Positions 42,780 through 50,764 are shown, counted from the first letter of the stretch. The stretch: 64,000 bases of DNA from Acidaminococcus fermentans DSM 20731 (GCF_000025305.1 NC_013740.1:1302001-1366000); one strand, 5' to 3'. Numbers and translations: made by a program. Notes: generated by a model not told the origin, from the letters alone.

Positions 42780-45431
42780 TTACATCCCAGCCAGCAACTG
42801 GCTGAATTCATCCAGGGTATAACTTCCTTCTCCTGGAATTTTTTTCTTGTCGAACACCATATAATACCGGTAATTGCTCCCTGCCAGGTTCTTCCACTTG
42901 GTTCCCAGCTGAAGCTTTTTCTGGCTGTCCGAACCGTCCAGGTAATCCCCTTTGGTTTCAATCATTAAAATCCGGCCGTTTTTCAGTTGTACGATGAAAT
43001 CCGGGTAATGATTGATGAAGCCATTGATTTTAAACCCTTTCCGATCGATGTTCCGATGCCACCACAGGACCTTGTCGCTGCAGGCAATCACTTCGTTCAG
43101 CATCCGCATTTCAAAAGAATCCAGATCCTTCTTTTCTCCTTCATACAAAGAATTGGGAATGGAGGTAATGGCTTCTGCCGGTGTAATGATGGCCGGAAAT
43201 GCATAGGACGGTTCACAGGTAATCTTTCCCGTTTCCAGCCAGTCCTGGAATTTCTGGATCCGATACTTCTCTGTCAGGCTTTTCAATTTATCCTGAATCC
43301 GGCTGGCATAAGATGGAATGGACGTTTCCATCTGCTGCAGTTCATCTTCTGTCATGTTGTGGATGACACGCTTCACATATTCCTGCACTTCACTGGTTAC
43401 ATACTGGTTGTTTTTGTTGATGTGCCGGGTCAGGATTTCCGCACATTGAGCAATCCGTTTCTCCGGTGCGATTTTTTCCAGATACTTGCGGATTTCTTCC
43501 TGGTCCGAAAGGTTGACCTTCCTGTATTTGGGCACAGCTTCTCCCTTCTGCTGCACATCCACCTGGTACATTTCTCCGGTGGAAAGCTGGAAACTAATCT
43601 GGGCATCCTGCCCTGTAAGAGAAAAACCGTCTGTCAGGCTCTCCGGCGTCAACAGTGTTTTTTCTCCCCCGAAAAGGTCCGCTTCCGTCCGCAGGAAAAA
43701 TTGGGGAATCCGAAGCTGTTCCGCCTGGGTCCGGAACTCTGCCATCATTGGATACTGGTTCTGCATGGCGCCCAATTCGCCTCCCATCAGTCCCTGTTCT
43801 TCCTGTTTTTTCGTTTCATCCTGATACTGCTGCCCCTGTTTTACAGCCTGGGCCATCATTTCCCCTACCGTCGAATCCAAAGGCGGTCTGCCTGATTCGT
43901 TCGGCTGATTCAGCTCTCGCTGTACGGCCTCCGAATCAATATCATCATATTCTTCAGCCGGAGTTTCTTCTTTTCCTTCTTCTTGAGATTCCGGCTGATG
44001 AGGAAAAAGACTGCTTTCCTGGGCCTGGGACTGGGCTGGCTGGAATTCAGGCATTTCTCCATCTCCCACCCGGTAATCTTTCCGGCTGAAGCCAGCGTCA
44101 TTCAGCCCTTTGACAATGCTTTCCAGGACTCCTTGGAATTCTTTGGAACTGGTAAGCACAAAGGACATGTTCAAGAGGCTTTTTCCATACTGACGGGCAT
44201 AAGGCTGGCGCAGGATCCGTCCTACAATCTGTTCCACATCCACCTTGGACGTTTTATTGGCCAGAGAAGCCAGGATATAGGCAAAGGGACAGTCCCACCC
44301 TTCCTTCAGGGCATTGACCGTAATGATGTAGCGGATGGGGCACTGGGGACTCATCAGATCCACCTGCTTCAAATCATCCACATCGGCGGTCTTGATGGCA
44401 ATTTGTTCTTCCGGAATCCCGATTTTCAGCAGCAGTTCCCGAACCTTCGTAAACGTGGTGCTGTCTTCTTTCACTTTGGGCTGGGCCTGGAACAGGACAA
44501 TGGGCCGGATGTACGGTCCTCCATTTTGTTCCAGGGCTTTGGCCTGAGATTCCAGGATGCCTCGAAACTGGATGGCGTCCTGGAGCACACTTTGCCGATT
44601 GTTCCGGTTGAACACCATCACCGGCAGCTTCACCATATTTTCTTTTTTTAGTTCCCGGGCATCCACATAGGACACCACATTGCTGCTGGCCCGAGGAGTA
44701 GCCGTCAGTTCCAGAATAAAAGAGGGATTCAGGTTCTCCAGCATTTCTTCACTGAGTTTGGAGGTGGCATTGTGGCTTTCATCCACAACGGCCACCGGAT
44801 GCAGGGACCGGAGAACCTGGATCAGGGCCGTATCCGGGGTATTTTCCAGCAGATAATCCGTTCCCCTGGCGTATCCCAGAAAGGGCATCAGATTCCCATT
44901 TTCCTGGAACACCTTCCGGTCTTCCTTTTTCTTGGAATTGATCCGCAGAGAGGCGTAGCTCATGACACACACGGACAGCTGGTCCCGGACCGTATCAGGA
45001 GAAAAATTCTGGGCATTCAGCAGGGCATCTTTGGTGTACACCATCACTTTTCCGCCAAAATCCCGGTCCAGCTGATGACGGTAGGGATGATGGGGATTGG
45101 AAAGATTCTGTATGGTCTGGCTCAGAATGGAATCCGAAGGCACCAGCCACACCACGGCCCGGTTCTGAGCCAGGGGCATGTGATCAAAAATCGGTTTCAC
45201 CGCACAACAGGCCATAAAGGTTTTACCCCCGCCAGTAGGGACTTTCATGCACACATGGGGCACCCCAGGAATCCGCTCCCGGTACGGAGGCACGCCTCCT
45301 TTGCCCACCTTGATGTCCTTGGACTGCCAGAACGCCTTCCAGCCTTTTTTGATATCGTTCTGGGCATTCACCGCGTCCATAAACAGGGACAGATCCTGGA
45401 GCACGTTTTTCTGATAATTTTTCAGTTCCAT
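42780..45431 (-). CDS. res: Type III restriction enzyme Res subunit (helicase-nuclease)
   Basis: An 883-residue SF2 helicase with an endonuclease domain. Walker A PTGGGKTFMACCAV is near residue 66, the DEAD-type box is VVDESHNAT near residue 217, ILELTATPR follows, and a motif VI region is at QIVGRILRQPYA. The C-terminal nuclease is visible as PDFIVQL with LMIETKGDYLDG. With Mod it cuts unmethylated DNA after ATP-driven movement. Mod is encoded 12 bases upstream. The full-length frame suggests a working enzyme. Confidence 0.93.
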   Translation of the reverse strand: MELKNYQKNVLQDLSLFMDAVNAQNDIKKGWKAFWQSKDIKVGKGGVPPYRERIPGVPHVCMKVPTGGGKTFMACCAVKPIFDHMPLAQNRAVVWLVPSDSILSQTIQNLSNPHHPYRHQLDRDFGGKVMVYTKDALLNAQNFSPDTVRDQLSVCVMSYASLRINSKKKEDRKVFQENGNLMPFLGYARGTDYLLENTPDTALIQVLRSLHPVAVVDESHNATSKLSEEMLENLNPSFILELTATPRASSNVVSYVDARELKKENMVKLPVMVFNRNNRQSVLQDAIQFRGILESQAKALEQNGGPYIRPIVLFQAQPKVKEDSTTFTKVRELLLKIGIPEEQIAIKTADVDDLKQVDLMSPQCPIRYIITVNALKEGWDCPFAYILASLANKTSKVDVEQIVGRILRQPYARQYGKSLLNMSFVLTSSKEFQGVLESIVKGLNDAGFSRKDYRVGDGEMPEFQPAQSQAQESSLFPHQPESQEEGKEETPAEEYDDIDSEAVQRELNQPNESGRPPLDSTVGEMMAQAVKQGQQYQDETKKQEEQGLMGGELGAMQNQYPMMAEFRTQAEQLRIPQFFLRTEADLFGGEKTLLTPESLTDGFSLTGQDAQISFQLSTGEMYQVDVQQKGEAVPKYRKVNLSDQEEIRKYLEKIAPEKRIAQCAEILTRHINKNNQYVTSEVQEYVKRVIHNMTEDELQQMETSIPSYASRIQDKLKSLTEKYRIQKFQDWLETGKITCEPSYAFPAIITPAEAITSIPNSLYEGEKKDLDSFEMRMLNEVIACSDKVLWWHRNIDRKGFKINGFINHYPDFIVQLKNGRILMIETKGDYLDGSDSQKKLQLGTKWKNLAGSNYRYYMVFDKKKIPGEGSYTLDEFSQLLAGM

Positions 45432-45443
45432 GATGCTGCCTCC

Positions 45444-47366
45444 TTAAAACCGGGCAATGTCCCGGGGAATTTTTTTGAACGTAATATGATATTTCTGCAG
45501 TTCCTCTTCACTGAGGGTACACCGGTCCGCATACATCACATAGCTTTCGCCTTTTGTCCTGACTTTAGCCAGAAAATCCCAGTTCAGGGTAGTGGCTGCG
45601 TTCCGGTCGTAATGGAAATAATACACGGTATCCATCCATTTTCCCAGGTAGGCCGGTTCTTCTGGCCGGATTGGTTCCGCCGGCTGCCGGGTTTCTGTGA
45701 AATAGACGTATTTGCGGATTTCCTCCAAACCGATTTCCTCGTTCAGGAAATCCCCGTGGAAAATCGGCTGTCCCAGTTCATAATAACTGAAGCTGCCGCC
45801 AATACCCTTAATTTCATCAGTTGCTTTTATAGTTCCAATAACTTGTAAATGATTATCAATTATTTTTATACTAACATTATCATACGCATTTTTTGCTTCT
45901 TTTTTAATTTTTAAAGCTTGTTCTATTAATTCTTTACCCTTTTCTAATACTTTTAAAGTTATTTTTTCTTCCATCAGAACATTTTCTTTATTTTTTTCTT
46001 TTGAATAACCAGAAATAACCTTTTTTACTCTCTGAGCTGTGATATCATTTGCATAATCCATCATTTCTACAAGGATAAATTTTCGGTTTCCATTATCTTC
46101 TAGATTAGTTTCAAGTACAGAATGTGCCGTAGTTCCAGAACCAGCAAAAGCGTCCAATACAATCGAATCTTTATTTGTAGCAATTTGAATAATTCGTTTC
46201 AGTAAGCGAGTTGGTTTTGGCGTATCGAAGACTTTTTTACCAAAAATCGTCTTAATCTCTTTTTTTGCTTCATCTGTATGTCCTGTTTCATCATAAGACC
46301 AAAAATTTGTGACTACCCTGCCTTCAGTATCTTTTAAATAAGTTTTTCTAGCTATTCCACCCAATCCATTGCTGGTGAAAAAGAATAGTGGCCAGCATCC
46401 TTTGTCGTATACCATTTTCGCGTGTTTTTTTGCCTCGCTTAAGGGTTCCGCTAAAATGATTCCTTTTACATCTTTTTTAATCTTATTAACAGAGATACCG
46501 CATACTTCAGCTCGTCTATCTTCATCATGTAAGTTTTCATACTTATAAGCTGCCCAATTCTGCATAACGTTCAGCATGTCATCCTGCTGCCATGGCCAAC
46601 AAGCTCCGTTATACGGATAAATCATGTCCCCCGTAAATGGATGTTGGATAGCATAAACCATTCCTTGGTGGGTAGCAGCACTAGGAGCAAATGCATCACT
46701 CGTACGCCAAAGTTCTTTATCCCCATCTTTATTTTGATATTTAGAATTCATTTTTTTCGTTCTAGGTAATTTATGAGGTGTCCATCCTATTTTTTTAGAA
46801 TAAACAAGAATATATTCCGTTTCTCCACTAATACCTTTGGAATCATTACGAGGAGAATAAGTATGCTGCCATGAAATAGATGCTACAAAACATTGAATAC
46901 CAAAAATTTCATCACAAATTTCTTTTAAATGAGCTTGTTCATTATCATCTATACTGATAAATATAGCTCCATCTTCAGACAATAAACGTTGTAACAGCCG
47001 CAGTCGGGGATACATCATGCACAGCCATTTATCGTGACGGCTCAGGTCTTCCCCTTCTTTTCCCACCACTTCCCCCAGCCATTTCTGGATCCGGGGATCA
47101 TTCACATTGTCGTTGTACACCCAGCCTTCGTTCCCGGTGTTGTAGGGAGGATCGATATAGATACATTTTATCTTCCCTTCATACTGGGGCAGCAGGCTTT
47201 TCAGGGCTGCCAGATTGTCTCCGTGGATGATTTTATTTTCACTGCCATTATCTTCCGGGTGCTGACCTTTTTCGTCATAGCTGTATACCCGCTGCAGCAC
47301 CTGGTACGGCACTTCCAGATGGTGATTGACCACCTTGTTCTTGCCAATCCATTCCAGCGTCGGCAT
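45444..47366 (-). CDS. mod: Type III restriction-modification methyltransferase Mod subunit
   Basis: A 640-residue beta-class adenine methylase. The catalytic motif CIYIDPPYNTGNEGW is near residue 90 and the SAM motif IVLDAFAGSGTTAHSV near residue 409. The ends of the gene are GC-rich like the neighbours, but about 45800-46985 is strongly AT-rich, covering the target-recognition region and the second motif. This looks like an exchanged specificity segment. The ATG at 47366 follows GAGGAGG. A promoter lies at 47427-47455. Confidence 0.94.
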   Translation of the reverse strand: MPTLEWIGKNKVVNHHLEVPYQVLQRVYSYDEKGQHPEDNGSENKIIHGDNLAALKSLLPQYEGKIKCIYIDPPYNTGNEGWVYNDNVNDPRIQKWLGEVVGKEGEDLSRHDKWLCMMYPRLRLLQRLLSEDGAIFISIDDNEQAHLKEICDEIFGIQCFVASISWQHTYSPRNDSKGISGETEYILVYSKKIGWTPHKLPRTKKMNSKYQNKDGDKELWRTSDAFAPSAATHQGMVYAIQHPFTGDMIYPYNGACWPWQQDDMLNVMQNWAAYKYENLHDEDRRAEVCGISVNKIKKDVKGIILAEPLSEAKKHAKMVYDKGCWPLFFFTSNGLGGIARKTYLKDTEGRVVTNFWSYDETGHTDEAKKEIKTIFGKKVFDTPKPTRLLKRIIQIATNKDSIVLDAFAGSGTTAHSVLETNLEDNGNRKFILVEMMDYANDITAQRVKKVISGYSKEKNKENVLMEEKITLKVLEKGKELIEQALKIKKEAKNAYDNVSIKIIDNHLQVIGTIKATDEIKGIGGSFSYYELGQPIFHGDFLNEEIGLEEIRKYVYFTETRQPAEPIRPEEPAYLGKWMDTVYYFHYDRNAATTLNWDFLAKVRTKGESYVMYADRCTLSEEELQKYHITFKKIPRDIARF

Positions 47367-47426
47367 TCTGCATCCTCCTCATTTTTGGCGAATTCCTGAA
47401 ATCCGCATATATTCTCTCATTTTATA

Positions 47427-47455
47427 ACTATAACAGGAAATGAGCCCCTTGACAA
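47427..47455 (-). promoter_or_regulatory. Promoter of mod-res
   Basis: On the minus strand TTGTCA (47455-47450), 17 bases, TATAGT (47432-47427). The -35 abuts the T-run of the terminator just upstream. Confidence 0.7.
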
Positions 47456-47492
47456 ATAAAAAACCAGCAGCCCGGTCAGGTCAGGCTGCTGG
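47456..47492 (-). terminator. Strong terminator upstream of mod
   Basis: On the minus strand CCAGCAGCC and GGCTGCTGG form a nine-pair stem followed by TTTTTTATTT. It implies a minus-strand transcript arriving from 47.5-47.8 kb. Confidence 0.85.
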
Positions 47493-47790
47493 TCACCAGA
47501 ATGAAAATCGAGTCAGCATCAGTCCCGGAGTCAGCAGGACCGATGTTGGAACTCCTGGGCTTCCCCTGCTGCAGGGATTCCAAAAGTTGGGTAAAACAGT
47601 TGTTGTAGAAACGAAAGCCTGCAAGCACTGGTCGAGGGTGCTATGGTTGCAGATTTCGTTGACCACCACGCCCGTATACTGCCGGGCCGTCAGTGGGATC
47701 CCGACAGCGAGACTGGGTTATGGACATGTTGGGTGGGCCTCCTTTATCGTTCATCGTTGGCCGTTAAGGACCATCTGCCCCGGCAGATGG
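47493..47790 (-). other. Unassigned element ending in a terminator; decayed gene or structured RNA
   Basis: Read on the minus strand it begins with AAAGGAGG followed ten bases later by ATG. That frame gives MSITQSRCRDPTDGPAVYGR and eight more residues before a stop. After the stop the same frame stays open for about 57 codons (including CFTQLLESLQQGKPRSSNIG). It ends beside the terminator at 47456-47492. A second frame (GIPLTARQYTGVVVNEICNH) overlaps the first stop. No intact gene is supported; a frameshifted gene or an untranslated RNA are both possible. I do not recognise either. Confidence 0.4.
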
Positions 47791-47884
47791 TCTCCTTTTG
47801 CCGGAACGGGATGACCGGGCGACACGGCTGCGCCGGTCTTGGTCCTCCCATACGGGGCCGGTATCGACAGGCCGTGCATCAGGC

Positions 47885-48048
47885 GGGCCGCCCGGCGTGC
47901 GGCCCCTACGGTATCGCAATGGGTCGTTGGAATTTCGTACATTTCGCGGGGCAACCGGCGTGCGGCCCCTACGGTATCGCAATGGGTCGTTGGAATTTCG
48001 TACATTTCGCGGGGCAACCGGCGTGCGGCCCCTACGGCATCGCAATGG
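47885..48048. repeat. 63-bp tandem repeat within a GC-rich interspersed element
   Basis: Two identical 63-base units (47894-47956, 47957-48019) and a 29-base partial third (from 48020) start with GGCGTGCGGCCCCTACGG. The leading 27 bases at 47885-47911 also occur at 27571-27597. No coding function is supported. Confidence 0.9.
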
Positions 48049-48084
48049 ACCATTCGCCCCTTCCGTCCCGCTCTACACGCTTCC

Positions 48085-48648
48085 CTATTTCCCCTCTGTG
48101 CCATTGTTCTCCATTTTCTTTTTCATTTTCTGAAGAGCCTTTCGATAGCGTCCATACAGACTGGAGACAGGGCATCCAAATTCTCTTCCGATGGATTTCC
48201 AGGGGGTTCCTCTGACGGTGGCAAGACATACAAGACGGTGTTCGGCAGGGGTAAGACATTGGAGCGCCTTCTGAAGTTCCCCCCTTCGTATCCGCATGGT
48301 AAAATCTTCCGTGTAACTCGTCTCCTGATTCTGCGCATAGATTTTCTCCTTTACTTTGTTCCAGCGTATCTGCTTCCGGATGTAATGGGAAAGCAGGTAG
48401 TGCAGATGGGTATTTACGAAACCGGGGAACCGTCTTGGGTCTTCTCCGGGGTATTTCCGGATGGCTTCCAGGAGCCCCAGCACCAGCTGGCTGGCCAAAT
48501 CCATCCGCAGGGAGGGATTTTTTTCCTGTCCGGCCAGTTTCTGCACCAAAGGCCGGAAAGCGATGACGATGGCCAGCTGGGCTTCCTGATCCCCGCTCCG
48601 GGCCCTGGGCAGCAGGGCCGTCAGATCCGTGCTTTTGTTTTTCTTCAT
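48085..48648 (-). CDS. Sigma-70-family-like transcription factor
   Basis: A 187-residue protein. Region-2-like sequence runs from about residue 18 (GDQEAQLAIVIAFRPLVQKL) through DLASQLVLGLLEAIRKYP. A region-4-like helix-turn-helix lies near the C-terminus (LTPAEHRLVCLATVRGTPWK and GCPVSSLYGRYRKALQKM). It looks like a small alternative sigma factor or a sigma-like DNA-binding protein. It follows the DnaI/DnaC-like loader gene by 15 bases, and that pair is divergent from the DUF1659-DUF2922-YvrJ genes. In Bacillus, yvrJ neighbours the sigma factor genes sigO/rsoA, which supports a functional link. Confidence 0.75.
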   Translation of the reverse strand: MKKNKSTDLTALLPRARSGDQEAQLAIVIAFRPLVQKLAGQEKNPSLRMDLASQLVLGLLEAIRKYPGEDPRRFPGFVNTHLHYLLSHYIRKQIRWNKVKEKIYAQNQETSYTEDFTMRIRRGELQKALQCLTPAEHRLVCLATVRGTPWKSIGREFGCPVSSLYGRYRKALQKMKKKMENNGTEGK

Positions 48649-48663
48649 ATAGGCCTCCTTCCG

Positions 48664-49518
48664 TCAGGCAAACAGGCTGGGATCCAGCTCCCAGATTTCC
48701 GGCTTGTTCCGTGTTTCTCCGGCCTGGGGGAACAGGGTTTCCGGATTCCACCGGTGGTCCCGGCCTTTGGCTTCCAGTTCCACGGTCATGCCGCCGATGC
48801 GGCTGATGAGCCGGTCGATGGTCCGCCTTTCTTCCCACCCGGTTTTGTTCCGGGCCCGGTGGAACCTTTCCTGGAGGGCCTGCAGGGAAAAATTGCTGGT
48901 GAACACGGTCTGCCGCCGGGCAGTATACCGGGCATCGATGAGCAGGAACAGCTGTTCCAGTCCCCATTCGGTGACTTTTTCGGTGCCCAGATCGTCCAGG
49001 ATCAGGCAGGGGACTTCCTGGTACTGGTCCATCCGTTGGTTCCAGTCTCCCTGGATATTCCGCCGCAGCTGATTCAGCAATCCGGCCACGGTGGTGAACC
49101 GGACGGCTTTGCCCTGGGCAAGGAGCTCCTTGGCAAAAAGCACTGCCAGCATGGTCTTGCCCACCCCGGAAGGTCCGTGGAGGAAGAAGCCCCTGCCGGG
49201 CCGTTTTTCCCTGGCCAGCTTCCGGACGGTCTCCAGGGCCTTGCGGTTCCCCGGTTCCACCTGGTATTCCGAAAAGGTGCAGGAAAGGAACATTTCCGGC
49301 AGTCCGGCCTGTTCCAGCAACTGCCGGTTCCGTTCTTCCCGGCGCTGGATTTCCCCATAGGGACAGGGACTGAGGGCTTCCCGGACGGTTCCGGCATAGT
49401 AGACCACCAGAGGCATATAGCCGGGAGTGGGCTGGGTGCACTTTTTCCCGCTGCAGTTCCGGCACCGTTCCTGGGCCTTCAGGGCGTACTGGATATCCCA
49501 CTCTGCATTGCGGTACAA
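48664..49518 (-). CDS. DnaI/DnaC-like ATP-binding helicase loader
   Basis: About 284 residues. A Cys-rich N-terminus (CRNCSGKKC, later CPYG) resembles the zinc region of DnaI. The AAA+ core has Walker A FLHGPSGVGKTMLA near residue 119, Walker B CLILDDLGTEK near residue 180, sensor-1 TVFTSNFS and an Arg-rich RTIDRLISRI. It may load replicative helicase or act in a mobile-element context; no phage genes are near. The start is uncertain: the frame runs to 49623 but then overlaps the plus-strand DUF1659 gene, so I prefer the TTG at 49518, although no RBS precedes it. Confidence 0.75.
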   Translation of the reverse strand: MYRNAEWDIQYALKAQERCRNCSGKKCTQPTPGYMPLVVYYAGTVREALSPCPYGEIQRREERNRQLLEQAGLPEMFLSCTFSEYQVEPGNRKALETVRKLAREKRPGRGFFLHGPSGVGKTMLAVLFAKELLAQGKAVRFTTVAGLLNQLRRNIQGDWNQRMDQYQEVPCLILDDLGTEKVTEWGLEQLFLLIDARYTARRQTVFTSNFSLQALQERFHRARNKTGWEERRTIDRLISRIGGMTVELEAKGRDHRWNPETLFPQAGETRNKPEIWELDPSLFA

Positions 49519-49531
49519 GGAGGAAGGAAAT

Positions 49532-49759
49532 ATGGCAATCCAGAAGCAACTGACTGCAGTGACTCTGCAGCTGGAAGTAAGCAACGGCGTGGACAAAAAT
49601 GACCAGCCCAAGTTCAAGAACATCAGCTATGAAAAGCTGGCAAGGGAAGCCACTCCCGAAAAACTGGCGGAAGTGGGCAAGGAATTTGGCAACCTGATGC
49701 AGGAAGCTCCCAAAGGCATGTACGTGGTGGAACGCCATGCCCTGAATGAAGTGGCGTAA
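49532..49759 (+). CDS. DUF1659 family small protein
   Basis: 75 residues starting MAIQKQLTAVTLQLEVSNGV, matching the DUF1659 pattern of short Firmicute proteins. The ATG follows AAGGAGGAAGG by five bases. It is the first of three small plus-strand genes and its start is only 13 bases from the divergent loader gene start. Function unknown for the family; no signal peptide or span is visible. Confidence 0.82.
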   Translation: MAIQKQLTAVTLQLEVSNGVDKNDQPKFKNISYEKLAREATPEKLAEVGKEFGNLMQEAPKGMYVVERHALNEVA

Positions 49760-49774
49760 AGGAGGTAAGGCACA

Positions 49775-50023
49775 ATGGCAGATTCCAGAAAACTGGACCT
49801 GATTTTCAAAGACAGTGAAAAGGCAACGAAAAACATCCGTATCCCCAACCCCCGCACGGACGTGGACCGGGAAACGGTACTGCCGGTAATGAACAAAGTG
49901 GTGGAAAGCAAAGTCTTCCTCACCAAGAACAATCTCCCGGTGGAAACCATCCAGGGGGCCAAAGTGACCGACGTCAAGGACCTGCTCTCCGACGGGGCCA
50001 GTGACGAAAGCACCGAGGCCTGA
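49775..50023 (+). CDS. DUF2922 family small protein
   Basis: 82 residues (ADSRKLDLIFKDSEKATKNI, then VDRETVLPVMNKVVESKVFL). The strand-helix pattern with a conserved PxxD turn is that of DUF2922, commonly encoded beside DUF1659 and YvrJ. It starts 15 bases after the DUF1659 stop with AAAGGAGG upstream. Function unknown. Confidence 0.82.
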   Translation: MADSRKLDLIFKDSEKATKNIRIPNPRTDVDRETVLPVMNKVVESKVFLTKNNLPVETIQGAKVTDVKDLLSDGASDESTEA

Positions 50024-50025
50024 CC

Positions 50026-50175
50026 ATGGATGACCTGACCCTGCTGGCCGGCCAGGCTGCCCAGTACGGGTTCCCCATGGTCATTTCCTGGTACCTCCTG
50101 GTACGCATGGAAGAGAAACTGGAGAACCTGACCCAGAGCATCGAACGGCTGCGCATGGCAGTGAAATGTGAATAG
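50026..50175 (+). CDS. YvrJ family membrane microprotein
   Basis: 49 residues, starting two bases after the DUF2922 stop. A single hydrophobic segment YGFPMVISWYLLVRM is followed by an amphipathic helix EEKLENLTQSIERLRM, the YvrJ layout. In Bacillus subtilis yvrJ lies in the SigO neighbourhood. It completes the three-gene DUF1659-DUF2922-YvrJ unit. The overlapping translation signals suggest coupling. Confidence 0.85.
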   Translation: MDDLTLLAGQAAQYGFPMVISWYLLVRMEEKLENLTQSIERLRMAVKCE

Positions 50176-50179
50176 AGGG

Positions 50180-50210
50180 AAAGGCCGCCGGAAAACCTCC
50201 GGCGGCCTTT
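50180..50210 (+). terminator. Terminator after the yvrJ-like gene
   Basis: AAAGGCCGCCGG and CCGGCGGCCTTT form a 12-pair stem around a short loop, four bases after the stop codon. A 24-base GC-rich repeat shared with 27611-27634 follows at 50224-50247. Confidence 0.85.
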
Positions 50211-50271
50211 GTCAGCAAGGAATCTGTCGGGACCGCCGTCCCGCTCTTCCCTCTTCCCTCTTTCCTTCCCA

Positions 50272-50610
50272 TCACGGCAGCCCTGGGAAACTGGTCACGT
50301 ATTTGATCCGGATATCCGGGAAACTGGTGACGAACTGGATGGTGAAATCTTCTCCGTATTCCACGAACTGCCACTCTCCGATTCCGGACGGAAAATGGTC
50401 CACCACTTTCACCTTCAGATCCGGGAAACTGGTGACCACCTGGACCTTGATATCCGGGTTGTATTCCACCACCCGTACTTTGCCTGCCAGACGGATGCCG
50501 TTGAAGGTACCGTTGGAACTCACTGCAGAGGAAGCCAGGGCGGCCGTGGTCCACAGCAGGCAGAACAGGGCGGCAAGGATGCCTGCCAGCCAATATTTTG
50601 TCCGTTTCAT
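50272..50610 (-). CDS. Small secreted protein with SFPD repeats
   Basis: 112 residues, starting at the ATG at 50610 six bases after GAGGAGGG. A signal peptide (WLAGILAALFCLLWTTAALA) is followed by about six short repeats. Examples are VVEYNPDIKV, VVTSFPDLKV, VVDHFPSGIG, FVEYGEDFTI, FVTSFPDIRI and YVTSFPGLP. Each is about ten residues, with a hydrophobic-aromatic strand pattern ending in FPD. It probably folds as a small beta-repeat domain. Function unknown; no lipobox is visible. It is monocistronic with a hairpin on its upstream side. Confidence 0.8.
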   Translation of the reverse strand: MKRTKYWLAGILAALFCLLWTTAALASSAVSSNGTFNGIRLAGKVRVVEYNPDIKVQVVTSFPDLKVKVVDHFPSGIGEWQFVEYGEDFTIQFVTSFPDIRIKYVTSFPGLP

Positions 50611-50654
50611 CGCAATCCCTCCTCTGGCTGAATATTCTGTATCTATTATAGCAT

Positions 50655-50692
50655 AAAAAGGGCGCTGTGAAAAAATCATTCACAGCGCCTTA
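50655..50692. terminator. Hairpin upstream of the SFPD protein gene
   Basis: GGCGCTGTGA and TCACAGCGCC pair around a nine-base loop. It can end a plus- or minus-strand transcript. A second GATGTGAAAA/TTTTCACATC hairpin lies at about 50769-50795. Confidence 0.65.
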
Positions 50693-50722
50693 AATTTGCC
50701 AGCGTAAGCTGGCTTCCATCGG

Positions 50723-50764
50723 CTAGAGACTAGTGACTAGAGACTAGTGACTAGAGACTAGTGA
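50723..50764. repeat. Heptamer tandem repeat (CTAGAGA/CTAGTGA)
   Basis: Six seven-base units that alternate strictly CTAGAGA, CTAGTGA, giving three identical 14-base repeats. A related array lies at 61898-61925 and 61972-61985. Confidence 0.95.

Noticed and set aside
47894-48048. CRISPR array
   Set aside because: The 63-base units are directly contiguous with no spacers between them and no cas gene is near.
47850-48133. Overlapping short frames across the 63-bp repeats on both strands
   Set aside because: The peptides only restate the DNA repeat, have no RBS and lie in an interspersed element; I do not call them genes.
48085-50175. Prophage remnant, because of the DnaC-like loader and DUF1659
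   Set aside because: No terminase, capsid, portal, tail, lysis or integrase genes are visible around it.
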